Origin: Gnetum montanum
Lineage: Eukaryota > Streptophyta > Gnetopsida > Gnetales > Gnetaceae
Length of the DNA stretch: 64,000 bases
Assembly: GCA_015680685.1 (NCBI GenBank)
Contig: MNCI01037842.1
Span: 686,585-750,584 of the forward strand
Reading direction: 5' to 3'
A model generated the notes under the pieces. That model made no database searches. It had not been told where the DNA came from and saw only the letters and a program-made list of their open reading frames with translations. This document shows, in pieces, positions 25,130-37,104 of this stretch (position 1 is the first letter of the stretch; each line of letters starts with the position of its first letter). Position numbers and translations under genes: made by a program.

Positions 25130-25720
25130 ATTAGAGATTAATCAACTTCTACAAATGTTAGGGAGGTAAGATCATTTATTGGCTTAACAAGTTTTTATAG
25201 GAGAATTATCAAAAACTTAAGTGGTATTTCATGGCCTATGTTTGGTTTTCTTAAGAAGAATCAATATTTTAGGTAGGATGATAAGACCTAAAAGAGCTTT
25301 AATTTGTTGAAGGTAAAAATCACTAATGAACCGATTCTTGTAATACTAGATTTTCTAAAACTTTTACAGGTGGGGGTGGATGCAAGTGGAGTTGTCATTT
25401 GGAGAGGTGCTTTCACAATAAGGTAGACCTATTGCTTTCCTTACAAAGAATTTGAATGATTCAAGGTAGATATACATCATATATGAGAAGGAACTATATG
25501 CTATTCTTTATGAAATTAAGCATTGGAGGCATTATTTATTGCCCAAGGAGTTCACTCTAGTGACTAATCATAAAGCACTTCAATTTCTTAATTTCTAAAA
25601 GAAGTCAAGTAAAAACACATAACATGTACGGTATAACTATAGGATTTCAATTTTGTGCTAATGTGGTGGATAATGCATTGTCTAGAATGCATGTGCTGAA
25701 TTTCAACATTTCTCATGTGA
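25130..25720 (+). pseudogene. RT C-terminus and RNase H, chromovirus
   Basis: NVREVRSFIGLTSFYRRIIK is the classic gypsy RT/RNase H junction (normally REVRSFLGL..YYRRFI), at about 25.15-25.21 kb. It continues into a PMFGFLKK segment. RNase H begins with VGVDASGV at about 25.37 kb, where the Asp is the first catalytic residue. After frame changes a YEKELYA-like stretch and a HWRHYLL-like stretch (25.48-25.54 kb) and TNHKAL (25.56 kb) are seen. Stops are frequent. Confidence 0.7.
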
Positions 25721-25829
25721 AAGGTATGAATGATTTTGCTAATTTGTATGAACATAATTCAGATTTTGGATAGGTTTGGAGAAGTCTCCAAGAGCCATTG
25801 TTAAGTAGAGTATAGAAATGGAGGAAGTA

Positions 25830-26620
25830 TCATGTTCAAAATGAACTACTCTGCAAGAATGGAAAGGTTTTTATTTCCAATTATCATTTTAGGAAAATTA
25901 TTTTGGTTGAAAAACATTATGGTGATATGACAAGTCACATGGATAGAGATAAAAAATTGAAGCTTGTGAGTAGGCACTATTTTTAGCCTCAAATAGCATT
26001 TGAAGTCTCCAAATTTGTAAAGGAATATTTGACATGTTAGAGATTTAAGGGAGGTAAAGTAGTTGATGGACATTATATACCTTTGTCAATCCCTAGGGAA
26101 AAGTGTCTATGAACTTTGTGAGTGGAAATCATCATAAAAAAGGTTGAAATTATTCTACAAGATGGAACATTTCATTCCATACAAAAAGGTGAGTCATGAA
26201 TCTCATATTGCAAATTTGATTTTCAATCATGTTGTGAGATTGCATGGAATTCCTTTGAATATTGTTCATCATAGCAACTTCAAGTTCACTAGTCATTTTT
26301 AGATATCTCTTTGGAATATTTTAGGAACAAATTTAAATTTTTCTAATGCATATCATCCTCAATCTGATGGCCAAACTAAAATGGTAAATAAATATTTACT
26401 TATGATATTTTAGGATGTTTGTGTGAAGGACAACCTAATAGGTGAAAGACCTTATGATGTCATGTTGAATTTTTCTATAATAGTGTTTTTCAAGCTACTA
26501 TTAGGAGGAGACAATTTGAGGTTAATTATGGGTTTTGTTAAAATATGATGGATAATATTAAAATCTTTGACAAGGAAGCTCAATTAAGTGTAGATTTTAT
26601 GCAAGAGATGAAGGATCTTC
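25830..26620 (+). pseudogene. Integrase remnant, chromovirus
   Basis: The zinc-binding HHCC region appears as HYGDMTSHMDRDKK, RHYF and KFVKEYLTCxRFKGG (25.91-26.05 kb). The catalytic core follows in pieces: NHVVRLHGIPLNIV (26.23-26.27 kb), FKFTSHF, LGTNLNFSNAYHPQSDGQT (about 26.31-26.37 kb, normally ...FSSAYHPQTDGQTE with the last catalytic Glu), here with TKMVN in place of TERVN. It would insert the cDNA copy into chromosomes. The first catalytic Asp cannot be placed confidently, and the gene is broken by frameshifts and stops. Confidence 0.7.
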
Positions 26621-26679
26621 ATGCTTAAGTAAAGGAAAATCTTGAGAAGAAGGCTAAAGAGGGAATCCTAAAAAGAAAT

Positions 26680-27115
26680 GAGAACAAGAAAAATCCTAAA
26701 TTTTTTATCGATAATAGTTTTTGGATGCACTTGAAGAAGAAGATGTTGATAAGTGTTAACTTCTCAACATTAAAAGCCAAAAAGATGAATCCTTTCAAGA
26801 TAAAGATCAAAATTAATGATAATGCTTTTGAAGTTGATTTGCAAATTATGTGGGTATCTTTTTTATTTTTAATGTTGCAAATATTGTGCATTACCATGGA
26901 CTAGCAGATGATGAAATTTTACAAGGTAGCATTAATGAGTTAAAGGGGACTAAGGTCAAAGCCTTCACAAGAGAGGAAGGCAATCATACTTAAGAAGAGA
27001 GAAGCTTACAACACTCATGGAGTGAAAAGGTGTGAGTACTTAATCCATTGAAAGGATCAAACTACTAATGATGTTGTATGGATTCATGAAACCAAGCTTG
27101 TTAAGTAAGGAATCA
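26680..27115 (+). pseudogene. Integrase tail and chromodomain
   Basis: A KAKKMNPFKIKIKINDNAFE stretch (26.77-26.83 kb) matches the GPFKI..KINDNAY..DLP strand at the end of chromoviral integrases, followed by FIFNVANIVHYHG. Next, about 27.02-27.11 kb, reads CEYLIH-stop-KDQTTNDVVWIHETKL, i.e. a chromodomain (normally .YLV.WKG....D.TWE....L). The WK tryptophan codon is a TGA here. Chromodomains can direct insertion to particular chromatin marks in this clade. Confidence 0.65.
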
Positions 27116-27173
27116 ATTCTATCCCTACTCCCTTATTCACCTAAGTTTACTTTTTGAATGATGGAAGAGCTAG

Positions 27174-28110
27174 TGTAGGGACATCTCTTCTAAACCCCTT
27201 TTTTCATCCCTACATGTGGGAAATTGAAGGTTTTAAGTAGCTTGAAAGACATCTTAGAACTTTGCAAATGTCTTTCCTAAGAGTTGGACATGCACAAGAG
27301 ATGTCTTAATCATACATAAGACTTTTTTTCTAAGAGCTAGAGACTTGCAAGAAAAATCCCATCAATAGGGGATATGTCTTACTAGAGTTGGAGATGTCTC
27401 TATGAGGAGAGTGACATCTTGCACTTGGAGGAAACATCTTGTCTCTAGTATATACATCTTACAAAGTTCAAAGATAACCTTTTTGCAAGTTGTAATTTCT
27501 AGTAAAACATCTTATCACATCTATAGATGTCTTGTTTAACCAGGAAAAAGCTCTAAGATAGCAATTACAAATTGGAAAATGTTAGGGATATTGATTTAAG
27601 AATAAAAACATCTAGGAATCTGTAAATTAGTCATGGAGAAGGATTTCCTAAGGTCTCCATCTTGTAGTTAATAAATATTGATTATGTTTCCATTTTTTGC
27701 ATGAGAGTGTAGAGATTTAAGAGACATTACATTAGAGTTATGTGCATATCCATGGTTAATTATATGTTTGATATTGACCATGGTGTCTTTGTGGATGTTG
27801 GATCTCAATCTTGTGTGTATGAGGAAGAGGTCTAGATCAATCATGTCTCATATTAAGGTCAATTTTGTACGTGGTTGTATAGCCTCATGCACTACAATAT
27901 CATTAAGTGTGTGAGTAGTATTCTTCTATGGAATTATGATTCCATTATATTTATAATCTTCTTCAAGAATTAATAGAAGATAGTTTGTTTTTCTTCTAGT
28001 AATTAAATCATCTTGCATACTTCTATATTTGATATGTTTTGAAGGGTTAAAGAAAATTGGAGTGACCCTACTTTAAGACTTTTAATTTGATGACAAAAAC
28101 TTGTCAAAGG
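27174..28110 (+). mobile_element. Candidate 3' LTR of the chromovirus
   Basis: A purine-rich stretch (GATGGAAGAGC) precedes TGTAGGGACATC at 27174, a plausible LTR start. The first 400 bp contain about ten copies of ACATCTT or its complement. The right end is not defined and there is no partner LTR. Confidence 0.35.
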
Positions 28111-30018
28111 TATGGAATATGTAGGGATAGCATCCTAAATGCCCTAAGAATAAAGGATTATGTATTCATACATACATAATACAAAGTAAAATATCCACAA
28201 TAAAATATCTATCAAGACATAATAATAAATAAAAGAAAAAATTATAAGGGTAATTGGATTTGAAAAATTAACCATTAAATATATAAAAGATAAATAACTA
28301 AGCATTAATATTAATTAGAAGCAAATGATATAAAAATTTAACAAGAATATTATATCCACTTATTTAAAGTAATAATGTAATCATAATAATTATTTTCTAA
28401 AATTAATTATAACTTATTGAAACACATTTCATAATTTCAAATTAATAATTGATCTTTGCAAAATTTCTTATAATGATAGGTCCATTCTATTCATGATCTA
28501 TTCCAAAGGACTCAAGAGTTATGATTATCTATTAAATGAGTAATAACTTTTTCTTTCATATTTATCATGCAAACAATTTAGGTGATGTTGGAATCAAAAA
28601 ATCAAGGTGATTAATGGAGTGAAGCAAGGAGAAGTACTAGAAGATTAATTTTATTATTTATAATCTTAAATGTAACACTTAATTTTTCTTATAAAAATTA
28701 TGTAATCTTCAATTTGATATGTGTCATTTAAAATTTATAATTTGAATCTTTATAAGGTAAAATCTAGTATTTAAGTTTATGGTGTAACTTTAATGGATGT
28801 GATTTATATTTCATTAAAGGATGGCTTAAGTGTAATTCATAATTACTTATTTAAGTGATAATATGATTCAAGATTTCTCATTATCTATTTGGTAAATGGA
28901 CAAGTTTTAATTTGATTGAAAATTTTAAGTTAGAAAGGTGTGACACTTAGAATAAACTAATATTTCATCAATGAAGACAATAATAAATTTTGTTAAGGGT
29001 ACAAGTTGCTATGCTCAAGCTTGAACCCACATGCTTTGACTTGAGAAGCCTACCATCCCTTAAAATAGCATCAAGACTTGTAAGTTATTTCAATGTGATA
29101 GATTATGTATAGGTTTGATATAGCCTTTGTTTATTTATTATAGCTTTTATTACTTTCATGCTTTAATGAGATTTGATTTTATGATCTCTTGTTCAATATT
29201 CATGCTATAGCTATATTTGGCATTATGCATCTTTAAGTTTGAATACTGACTTTTCTTTTGACATTTCCAAGTATTATAATTATTTCTTTATAACTTCTTG
29301 AATCTTTTTCTTAATGATTAATAGCCCTTGATGTTTCTTTCTAAGAACATGTTAGAAGGATGTGGATCAATGCTAATCATGTATTTGGTAATTCTTAACT
29401 AATATTATGATGCTTGTTTCTTATTAATGATTCTATTTTCGATTTAACCCCAACCTTCATACATGTTGGACCCATGTGACCATTGTTCCATATGATTAAC
29501 CCAATTGTGGAATTTTATACCCTTTATTTTTATTGAGTTTTCACTAATTGTCGCTAATAAAGCCAAACCATACTTCTCTACCTTAGATGAAATTAAATTT
29601 TTGTTTCTCATTCTTGTCTCGGTGATTAAGGATCACATAGAGCCTTTATAAAGAGCTTTGGAGCCTTATTTTTATGAAGCATTTCTTCATCAAAATGATC
29701 CTAAATATTAAGTTAAATTAATTAGATCTTTAATTTTTTATTTTTTGATTATTAGATCTCATGTTCTTCCTTTTCATTTGTGTACTCTTAACCTTTAAGC
29801 TTATTCCATTATATAATTATGCTTTTTCTCTATGTTGTTCTATATTTTTGTTAAGTTTTCTTATAAATTTTTTCTTTTTGTAGAATCTTAATGATTCTAG
29901 CATATTTTGACCTTCATCAACATTCTAGCTGATCTATGAATAATTGGTAGGGCTTGTGGAGATGTTGGCTATGATTGATCAAACGTGTTGATACTACATA
30001 TGATTGGTTCTTGCTAAT
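28111..30018. other. Very AT-rich stretch, no gene recognised
   Basis: No ORF or domain supported. Contains one tRNA-like box A/box B segment on the - strand, listed separately. Confidence 0.4.
28985..29065 (-). mobile_element. Possible SINE head (tRNA-like), - strand
   Basis: Read on the - strand, GGATGGTAGGCTTCTCAAG (box A-like) is followed about 30 bases later by GTGGGTTCAAGCTTGAG (box B-like, ideal GGTTCGANNCC). This is the spacing of an internal RNA polymerase III promoter. No clear tail or target duplication, so tentative. Confidence 0.3.
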
Positions 30019-30975
30019 TAATGAAGCATTGGTTGGCTATGTTGACATAGCCATGTTGAGGCAGATGCCTTGAGGTATCTATTTGCTAAAAAGTCAAATT
30101 TTTTGTCCTCCAATGATATTGCAACTATGATATCATATCTACAATGTTGTAGATGCGATATTGTATCTCATGATACATTATCATATCAATGATATCACGA
30201 GTTGCATATCTACCTATAAATATAGCACTTGGGTTCATGATCCAAAGAACTTTCATTCCACCCTTAGGTAGATTCTTGTAATTTCATTTTAGAGTTTTAG
30301 CAATAGAGTAAATGCTTGCAGTGTGGTGTTGACTAGTTGTACGGAATATTTATTTTAGTGAAGTGTATTTGGGCATAGTTCATGTCTAGAAATAAAGATC
30401 GAGATTTATTTTCATCATTGCAGCATTTACTTAGTTTTATAATTGTACTTAACATAGTTTTTATTATTTTCTTAAGTTAATTATTTACATTTCCAAGCTC
30501 TTTATTTTCTTTTTCATTAGTAAAGTGGAATGAGTACAACTAGTTTCAAGTGTTTAAGTGTAATCATTTGGTAATTCCAGTAGTGTTATTACTTGGTTCA
30601 CCCTATAGCATAATGTTTGGTAACCTAGTAATGGTTACATGAGCCCAAGGCATGTACAGTAAGCTAGGACCAAATGCTCATCACTCTAGGCTAGTTTAGA
30701 TTTACCTTCTTATTGATAGTTATATTAAAGAATTAATTTTTCCATTACTGTCAAGATTAGCATAAGGCCATAACAACATCAATTATCATATGTCTTACTT
30801 TGGACTAAACAATACATGACAAAGCTACCACTAGTCCAAGTGGGAAGATAACGTCTTATGATCAATGCATAACAATCTAGATGCCACAACTAATCCCATC
30901 CACAAAATTCATCCAGATCATGGGTGAACACTTGTGATTCATATGGTTGGACGTAGGGGTATCCATCACTCATCA
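30019..30975 (+). repeat. 5' LTR (957 bp)
   Basis: Aligns with the 3' LTR and with the solo LTR at 62.8 kb over GGCTATGTTGA..., GGGCATAGTTCATGTC...AATAAAGATCGAGATT, ACTAGTCCAAGTGGGAAGA and the terminal GGTTGGACGTAGGGGTA...ACTCATCA. U3 holds repeated GATATC/GATATT palindromes (30.11-30.21 kb). TATAAATA is at 30215-30222. Confidence 0.75.
30215..30222 (+). promoter_or_regulatory. TATA box of the 5' LTR
   Basis: TATAAATA just downstream of the GATATC-rich segment, at the same place as in the solo LTR (62958-62965). Confidence 0.6.
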
Positions 30976-30995
30976 TCGATGCCATTTCTAAGGAT
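30976..30995 (+). promoter_or_regulatory. Candidate primer-binding site
   Basis: TGCCATTTCTAAGGA matches CGCCGTTGCCGGGGA (Asp-tRNA-type site of Tat/Athila elements, from memory) at 9 of 15 positions. Five of the six differences are transitions of the kind expected from methylation decay. Confidence 0.4.
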
Positions 30996-31129
30996 GGTGC
31001 TAGTTATCTAGTTTAGCTAGATTATAAATGATCACTATGAAAGTATTAATGAGTTATCTTTTAAAATAAATTAATATTTTAAGTATACACATTATCAAAT
31101 AAAAACATGTCTCCTTCACATAGGATCAA

Positions 31130-32900
31130 GATTGCATCACGTAATGAAGACTCTCCTAGGAGAAATGATGGGATCTATACTAAAAAGAATTAGAGTCAAC
31201 AACCTCAAGTAGGAGTTTCCTATGCTCATTTAGATTCTTACTATACTCAAAGACTATGTTTAACTCATGTAGATAATTCCACAAGATATGGAGTAAGTTC
31301 TAAAACAAGGAGGACCTCTAGGCCTAGGACCTTCTCTGAACCTAGAAATGATAGATCAAGGGACCATAAGGGGAAATATAGGAGCCATCAAAATTCTCCT
31401 AGTTTTTCATCTTCGTCTTCCTTTTCCACATCTAGTTCTGATGAAGATGAATGTAGGTATAAAGATAGAGTACACTAAGGGGTCAAGATGAAGATAGAAA
31501 TAGAAATAGACATGATCATCAAAATGAGCATAGACAAGATCATCGTAATTAGATAAATAGAAATAAAAATTATCATCATGACATGTCTAATGATGATGAA
31601 CCCTTATTGGCTACTAGGAGCATGATGTAGATAATGGAGGTAGTTAAAAAACCCCATAAGAATTAAAGGGAAACTCACATCAAAAGACTTGATATGAATA
31701 ACATTCCTAAATTTATGAAAGGCTATAACTCTGATCCACAACATCACTTACAAGCCTTCCATGATGCCTATGCCTTGCAGAACATTGAAAGTAAGTGGAA
31801 AAAGCTTAAGCTCTTTCCTAGGATACTAGTTGAGAAAGCTAAAAGTTAATATAGATTGTTGGAACGAGATTCAATCCATTGATGATTCATGATGCTAGAG
31901 TTTTTTAATGAAAAATGCCAAACTTATGTGAGAGTGTCTAACCTAAGAAAAAAATCCAAGGATGGAAGCAAGAACAACATTAATCCTTAGATGTGGCCTT
32001 GAATAGATACTATTCACTACTACATAGATGTATAGGTCATAACTTAATCCAAAAACAATAGCTTCTTCACATCATAGATGGGCTTGGTAATTAAATGAGA
32101 GAAACCTTTAGGATCTATGCCCAAGGGAAATTATCTAAATTAAAGTTCCATTAGATATAAAGGCTAGTTGAACAAGTGGCAAAAGAAGAACGAGAGCTAT
32201 GTAAAGGGAAAGTATCAAGAAATATAATCGAGACTCAACTCTTCAAACGAGAGATAGGGAAAAAGAGGAAGCTCTTCATGACTTGATTTCACAATAGACC
32301 TTGCCAATAAGAAAGGCTATTGCTAAGGTTGAAGTAAGGATAGATAAGATGTAAGAGTTAATAAATGACAAAGTTATGACCTATGTGAGAACCATAGAGA
32401 AGAGAGTAATGCAAAAAGAATATAGTGAGTAGAGCAAGAAGAGGAAAAAGAATAAAGAAATAGGTAGGAACACCTATAAGCAAAAAAGGAAAATAACTAT
32501 ACAAGAAGAGGTTGTAGACTCAAACCATAGAAAAGGATGATGGATGTGACATCTGCCTATATGACCATCCAAAGGGCTATTGCCTAGTCATGTTACATCT
32601 ACATAAGTACTGGAATTTTTCTTTGAATCCCAATATTGTACAAAAAAATTCCTAGGAAAGTACCTTACTCAGAAGGTAATTATATATAGTCCTACAACCA
32701 ACTATACTCTTCTAGTGGGACTTCTTATCAACATCAAAATCACTATCAACTACAATGGTAAAACCCACAGTCGTGGAGGATGCCATCATCAAGCTAACAC
32801 TACCCTTATTGTCAGTTAGAGCCACATGGATATTATGTTCAACAACCTATTTCCCTAACTTGCTCTAACTCCTCTATCTCAAATCACTACTACCACTCTT
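31130..32900 (+). pseudogene. Gag-like region of the 30-36 kb element
   Basis: Readable blocks in order are an Arg/Ser-rich N-terminus with a Ser/Phe-rich cluster (31.39-31.44 kb) and NIPKFMKGYNSDPQHHLQAF (31.70-31.76 kb), the P.F.G..dP..HL..F gag entry motif. Next are a FFNEKCQTYVRV stretch, a long Lys/Glu-rich coiled-coil-like part (32.15-32.50 kb), and CDICLYDHPKGYC (32.54-32.59 kb), which looks like a modified zinc knuckle. A Gln/Pro/Tyr/His-rich tail follows. Many stops and frame changes. No protease or RT motif was found downstream. Confidence 0.5.
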
Positions 32901-35739
32901 TTTAATATCATCAACTTGTACTATCTCCTATGGGATCACCATCTCAAACCTCTTGTCCTCCATAACATCCTCAGTATCCTCATACTTCCCTCCACCATAT
33001 GTCACCACCAACAACATAGGAAGTATTGGCATCACAACATCAACAAAAGAATGCCACTTGTGCTATGAACATATGTGTAAATGATAATTCTAGTAGATCT
33101 CAACCACAATCTTGAAAATGTCCTTTCTTTAGGATAGTTTCCACACATGGGCACAAAACTCATAGACCTATTGGCTCATCAAAATTAGCACAAGGCCAGC
33201 CAAATGTAACACCCTTCCTCACCAAAATAATGTCTCCCAATCCTATGCAAGAGCCAACACCCATTACCACTCTAATGCTAAACATAATAGATGAACCTAT
33301 CACTATGGAAAGATAGATAATTCCATGCATTACTACTAAAAAAGAAGGATGCAATAGTGGACCGACCTTCTAGAATGTCAACATAGTCATTACAATAGTC
33401 CACAACAGTGAAAAAAAATGTGTACAAAAGAAAGAGTAAGAGCCACAAAACCAAAATACATCCTATTGTCACTAACTAAGAACCAAAAATTGTCTAAAAC
33501 ATGCATGGAAATATCTGAGCCACTTACTAATTTCCAATATAAGAAAATGACTCCAACGAAAAACCTTAAAATGAAACTAATAAATCATAATCATACACTA
33601 AAAGGGAACAATCATAATCATGTAACATTGATAGTCGTATGATTGTAACTCCAAGAGATGAAATGATGCAATGTCACTAGAATGTAGTCTGGACTTGGTT
33701 TAAATCTTAGATAGAAAGCCTAATGATTACTTTAACCACTAATAAAATATAATAATTCATTATGCCTATGGTAAGATACCTCACATCCTGATTTCTATAA
33801 TCCCTTCTAAGAGTATCCCATATCACTTTTTGAATAGTCATAACTTGTGATTTTAGGTAACATAAAATTAATTTCCCACTATGGTGATACTAACATGTGT
33901 GTTTTGTTAAACATGTATGTCTTACATTCAACTCCTTGAGTGCCTAAGGACACTTTTAGGCATGGTTATACAAGGGCACTAAGGGCTAGAGCCTACTTTA
34001 GGGACAGTCCACTTGTATAACTCTTGTATTTCATACTTGCAAAGTAATTCCACATCATCTTGTGGCTTCCAAAACATCTAATAAAATTTCCATATCATCC
34101 AATAATTTGTCCATACATCCAAAATTCAAGATTCCTTCTTCATAAACCTTCTTATCCATACTATAAACTTTCATTGCTCAAGATTCCTTCTTCATGAACT
34201 TTGAATGCTAAATTATTGAAAACTATGCATTACTCATGTCCATGGCTCTCTACACAAGCTTTACATCTTCCAAACATTTCATTTGACTCATTTTTTTAAA
34301 GAAACATTAATGAAAATTTTGAACTTCTTAATGATGACATCGTAGTTACCATGTCATAGGCACCTATAATGTCATATCTATGATGTTGCACATATAAAAA
34401 TAATATATATACATGTAGGAGTTAGTGAAAATTTTATTTCTCTCATTTGTAGCAAGAGAATTTTTTATAGTTTTCTTCCTCAACTTTCTTGCACACTAGC
34501 TTTCAAAGGCCATAACTTCATCCTCATAGCTCTAATTTTTAAAATTCTTAAATCTTGTTGATCCAAAGTGTTCAACTTAGTCGTGGGAGGGTGCATTATG
34601 TGATATAAGCAAAAATTTGAAATTTTGAGCCAGAGATTCTTAATGTCAAAAGATACTATAAAGAGTAAGTATAAGGAGAAAATAAGAACCTTAAAGTTAA
34701 TCAAATAAACTAAGGCTAGAAAAGATTTAGATAATACTCTCAATATAACATATCAACTATTTTAGGCCATAATAAGCAAGGAAAATGATAGAAGGTCATA
34801 AGTAACTAAAGAATATAACACCTAAGTGGCTTCTTTTTGAAATTTTTTGAACTCTGCAATCATAATAACATAAGAACTTGATCTAACCAAGGGTATGAGC
34901 AAGCTAAATAACTTTTAAGAATTGATAGGAACACCCTAATAATTTAAAACCCTTATTGATTGTAGATGGCCTAGAAAAGAATACCAAAAGGAGAACCTTC
35001 ACAACATGGGAGCAAAAGAACAAGAGGTCATAGGAGAGGCTAAGCAAGGAAACAAACCCCATAAGCAATACATGTAGAGAAGGAGGCTTAATCATACAAC
35101 ATTCACCAAGAAACTCCTACTATAGAGCACTTAGCCCATGGAGAGTCAAAAATCCCACAAGAACCTAAATAAGGATGGTACCTCACATTGTCACCAAATT
35201 ACCTCTAGGCCATGCAAGAAGATCAACGATGTCCACGATCATCATGGAACTAAATGTTAGTTACTTTATGAAATTTTCTCCAAAAGTAATGAAGACACAA
35301 CTACAAGCATTTCCATTATGACCCACACTAACCAATAGTAGTGAAAGGAACTTAGGAGAAACCTACCAATTCCAGCAAAATAAATAGGTTGATGCTCTAG
35401 TGAAACTTGAAGGAGCCTTTGTGCCATACTCAGTAGAGAGGACCTATGGAAAAGAAAGACAAGGATAGAAGAGGAGAAACTTTTCAAAAGCTTGACAATA
35501 AAGAAAAGAAGCCAATGGAAGAGCCACCATTTTCAAAAATATGAACTACATCAAGCCACTTCAAAATTTATTTTTGTTTTCTCATGTAACTGTGTCATTT
35601 TTGTACACACCACTGTGGCACTTAGAGTCAATCAGTAGTTACCATTAGTGAATAATCCCATCATTTCCAATTTTTTGTAAAGAAAGCTTAGTCCTATCTT
35701 GTTAACTTGAGAACGAGTTTTTACTCAGTCGTGGGGGTA
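32901..35739. other. Internal region without recognisable genes
   Basis: Short ORFs only. A segment at about 33.89-34.6 kb looks LTR-like (a T-G start, a purine/pyrimidine-mixed leader, TATAAAAATAA near 34.39 kb, then GTCGTGGGAGGG at about 34.57 kb resembling the polypurine tract at 35.73 kb). This could be a nested decayed insertion. No target duplication recognised. Confidence 0.3.
35730..35739 (+). promoter_or_regulatory. Polypurine tract
   Basis: GTGGGGGTA immediately before the TGATGA start of the 3' LTR, the expected place for the plus-strand primer. Confidence 0.55.
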
Positions 35740-36433
35740 TGATGAAGCATCGATTGGCTATGTTGATGTAACCATGTTGAGTCAAATGCAACAATTGTAC
35801 AGAATCTTTATTTGAGTGAAGTATACTTGGGCATAGTTCATGTCCAAAAATAAAGATTGAGATTACTTTTCATTATTACAACATACACTTAGTTTTACTA
35901 TTTTACTTAGCTTAGTTTTTACTGTTTTCTTAGTTTAATTATTTACATTTCCAAGTACTTTGCATTTTTGTTCAATAGTAAAGTGGAATGACTATGATTG
36001 GTTTTGAGCATTTAAGTGTAATCATTTGGTAATCCCAGTAGTGTTATTGCTTGGTTCACCCAGTATCATAACGCTTAGTAACCCAGTAATGGTTACATGA
36101 GCCCCAGGCATGTACAGTAAGATAGGACTAGATGCTCATCAATTTAGGCTAGTTTAGATTTACTTTTTTGTTGATAATTAGATTAAAGAATTAATTTTTG
36201 CATTACTATCAAGATTAGCATAAGGACATAACAACATCAATTATCATATGTCTCACTTTGGAGTAAACCATACGTGACAAAGCTACCACTAGTCCAAATT
36301 GGAAGATAACATCCTACAATCAATGCTTAACAATCTAAATGCCACAACTAGTCTCATCCATGGAATTCAACTAGATCATATGTGAACGATTGTGATTCAT
36401 ATGGTTGGACGTAGGGGTACCTGCCACTCATCA
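35740..36433 (+). repeat. 3' LTR (694 bp, internally deleted)
   Basis: Starts TGATGAAGCAT and ends ACTCATCA. Compared with the 5' LTR it lacks about 290 bp between GAGTCAAATGCAAC and AATTGTACAG, which removes the GATATC palindromes and the TATA box. Confidence 0.75.
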
Positions 36434-37104
36434 TTGATAATGTATTTTCTATTTCATTAACTTTTGAAAATAGCATTGTTGAGTGTTTAATTAACAATGT
36501 CTTCCAAGTTGAAAGACCATCACTTAACCCACATTTCTTATGATTACTCATGAAAGTTAAAACTTTAGATTCATGAGTCAAGATGCTAGGAAATAAGTAG
36601 ACCATACTAATTAGTCCTAAGGTGTACATAGAATATAGGTGAGGTCTTAAACCGAATTTCCTTAGAGGAATACTATTTCTAGTATAATCATGAATAACCT
36701 ATTCTCTTAACATTTTCTATGACATCATGATTAACTACATTTTGAGCATCAAACATGCATTTGGATATTTGGGGCCTTCTGATTTTTAGGTAACATTTTT
36801 GTGTAGTAAGTGGAGCCCATGCTCTAAGTGCACCAAGGTGGTTTATTCTATTTGAATATTTCTAACCCTTCTTACATGTTTTTGATGTAGATAGTGTTTG
36901 TAGGAAAGGAGGGAATTGAGAGCTTGCTAATTTTGAAGTTGACTAAGGATTTAACAACTATTTATAGTATGTTCTTTGTGAGGTTGTTGTAACCCTAAAA
37001 GAATTATAATAAAGTTTAATTAGAACTTTATAACTCAGCATTGCCCACCAAAATCAAACCCATAGCTTGGAGTTTTACTGCTAATTATGAATCCTTCAAC
37101 AACG
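36434..37104. other. Intergenic, nothing recognised
   Basis: AT-rich; ORFs are short and without motifs. Confidence 0.4.

Larger units (their letters stand above)
25130..28110 (+). mobile_element. 3' half of a Ty3/gypsy chromovirus
   Basis: The end of RT, RNase H, integrase and a chromodomain follow in the canonical gypsy order, then a purine-rich stretch and a candidate 3' LTR. Everything upstream of the RT thumb is missing, so it is 5'-truncated. It is unrelated in detail to the Tat-like family on the left. Confidence 0.7.
30019..36433 (+). mobile_element. LTR element with TGATGA...TCATCA ends, gag only
   Basis: Two related LTRs (30019-30975 and 35740-36433) frame 4.8 kb of internal DNA. 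The ends carry TGATGA/TCATCA inverted repeats (5' LTR starts TAATGA). After the 5' LTR, GATGCCATTTCTAAGGA resembles a decayed Asp-tRNA-type binding site as in Tat/Athila elements. Before the 3' LTR is GTGGGGGTA, a polypurine tract. The flanking pentamers are CTAAT and TTGAT, compatible with a decayed 5-bp target duplication. Inside is a gag-like region but no pol, so it looks non-autonomous. Confidence 0.7.
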
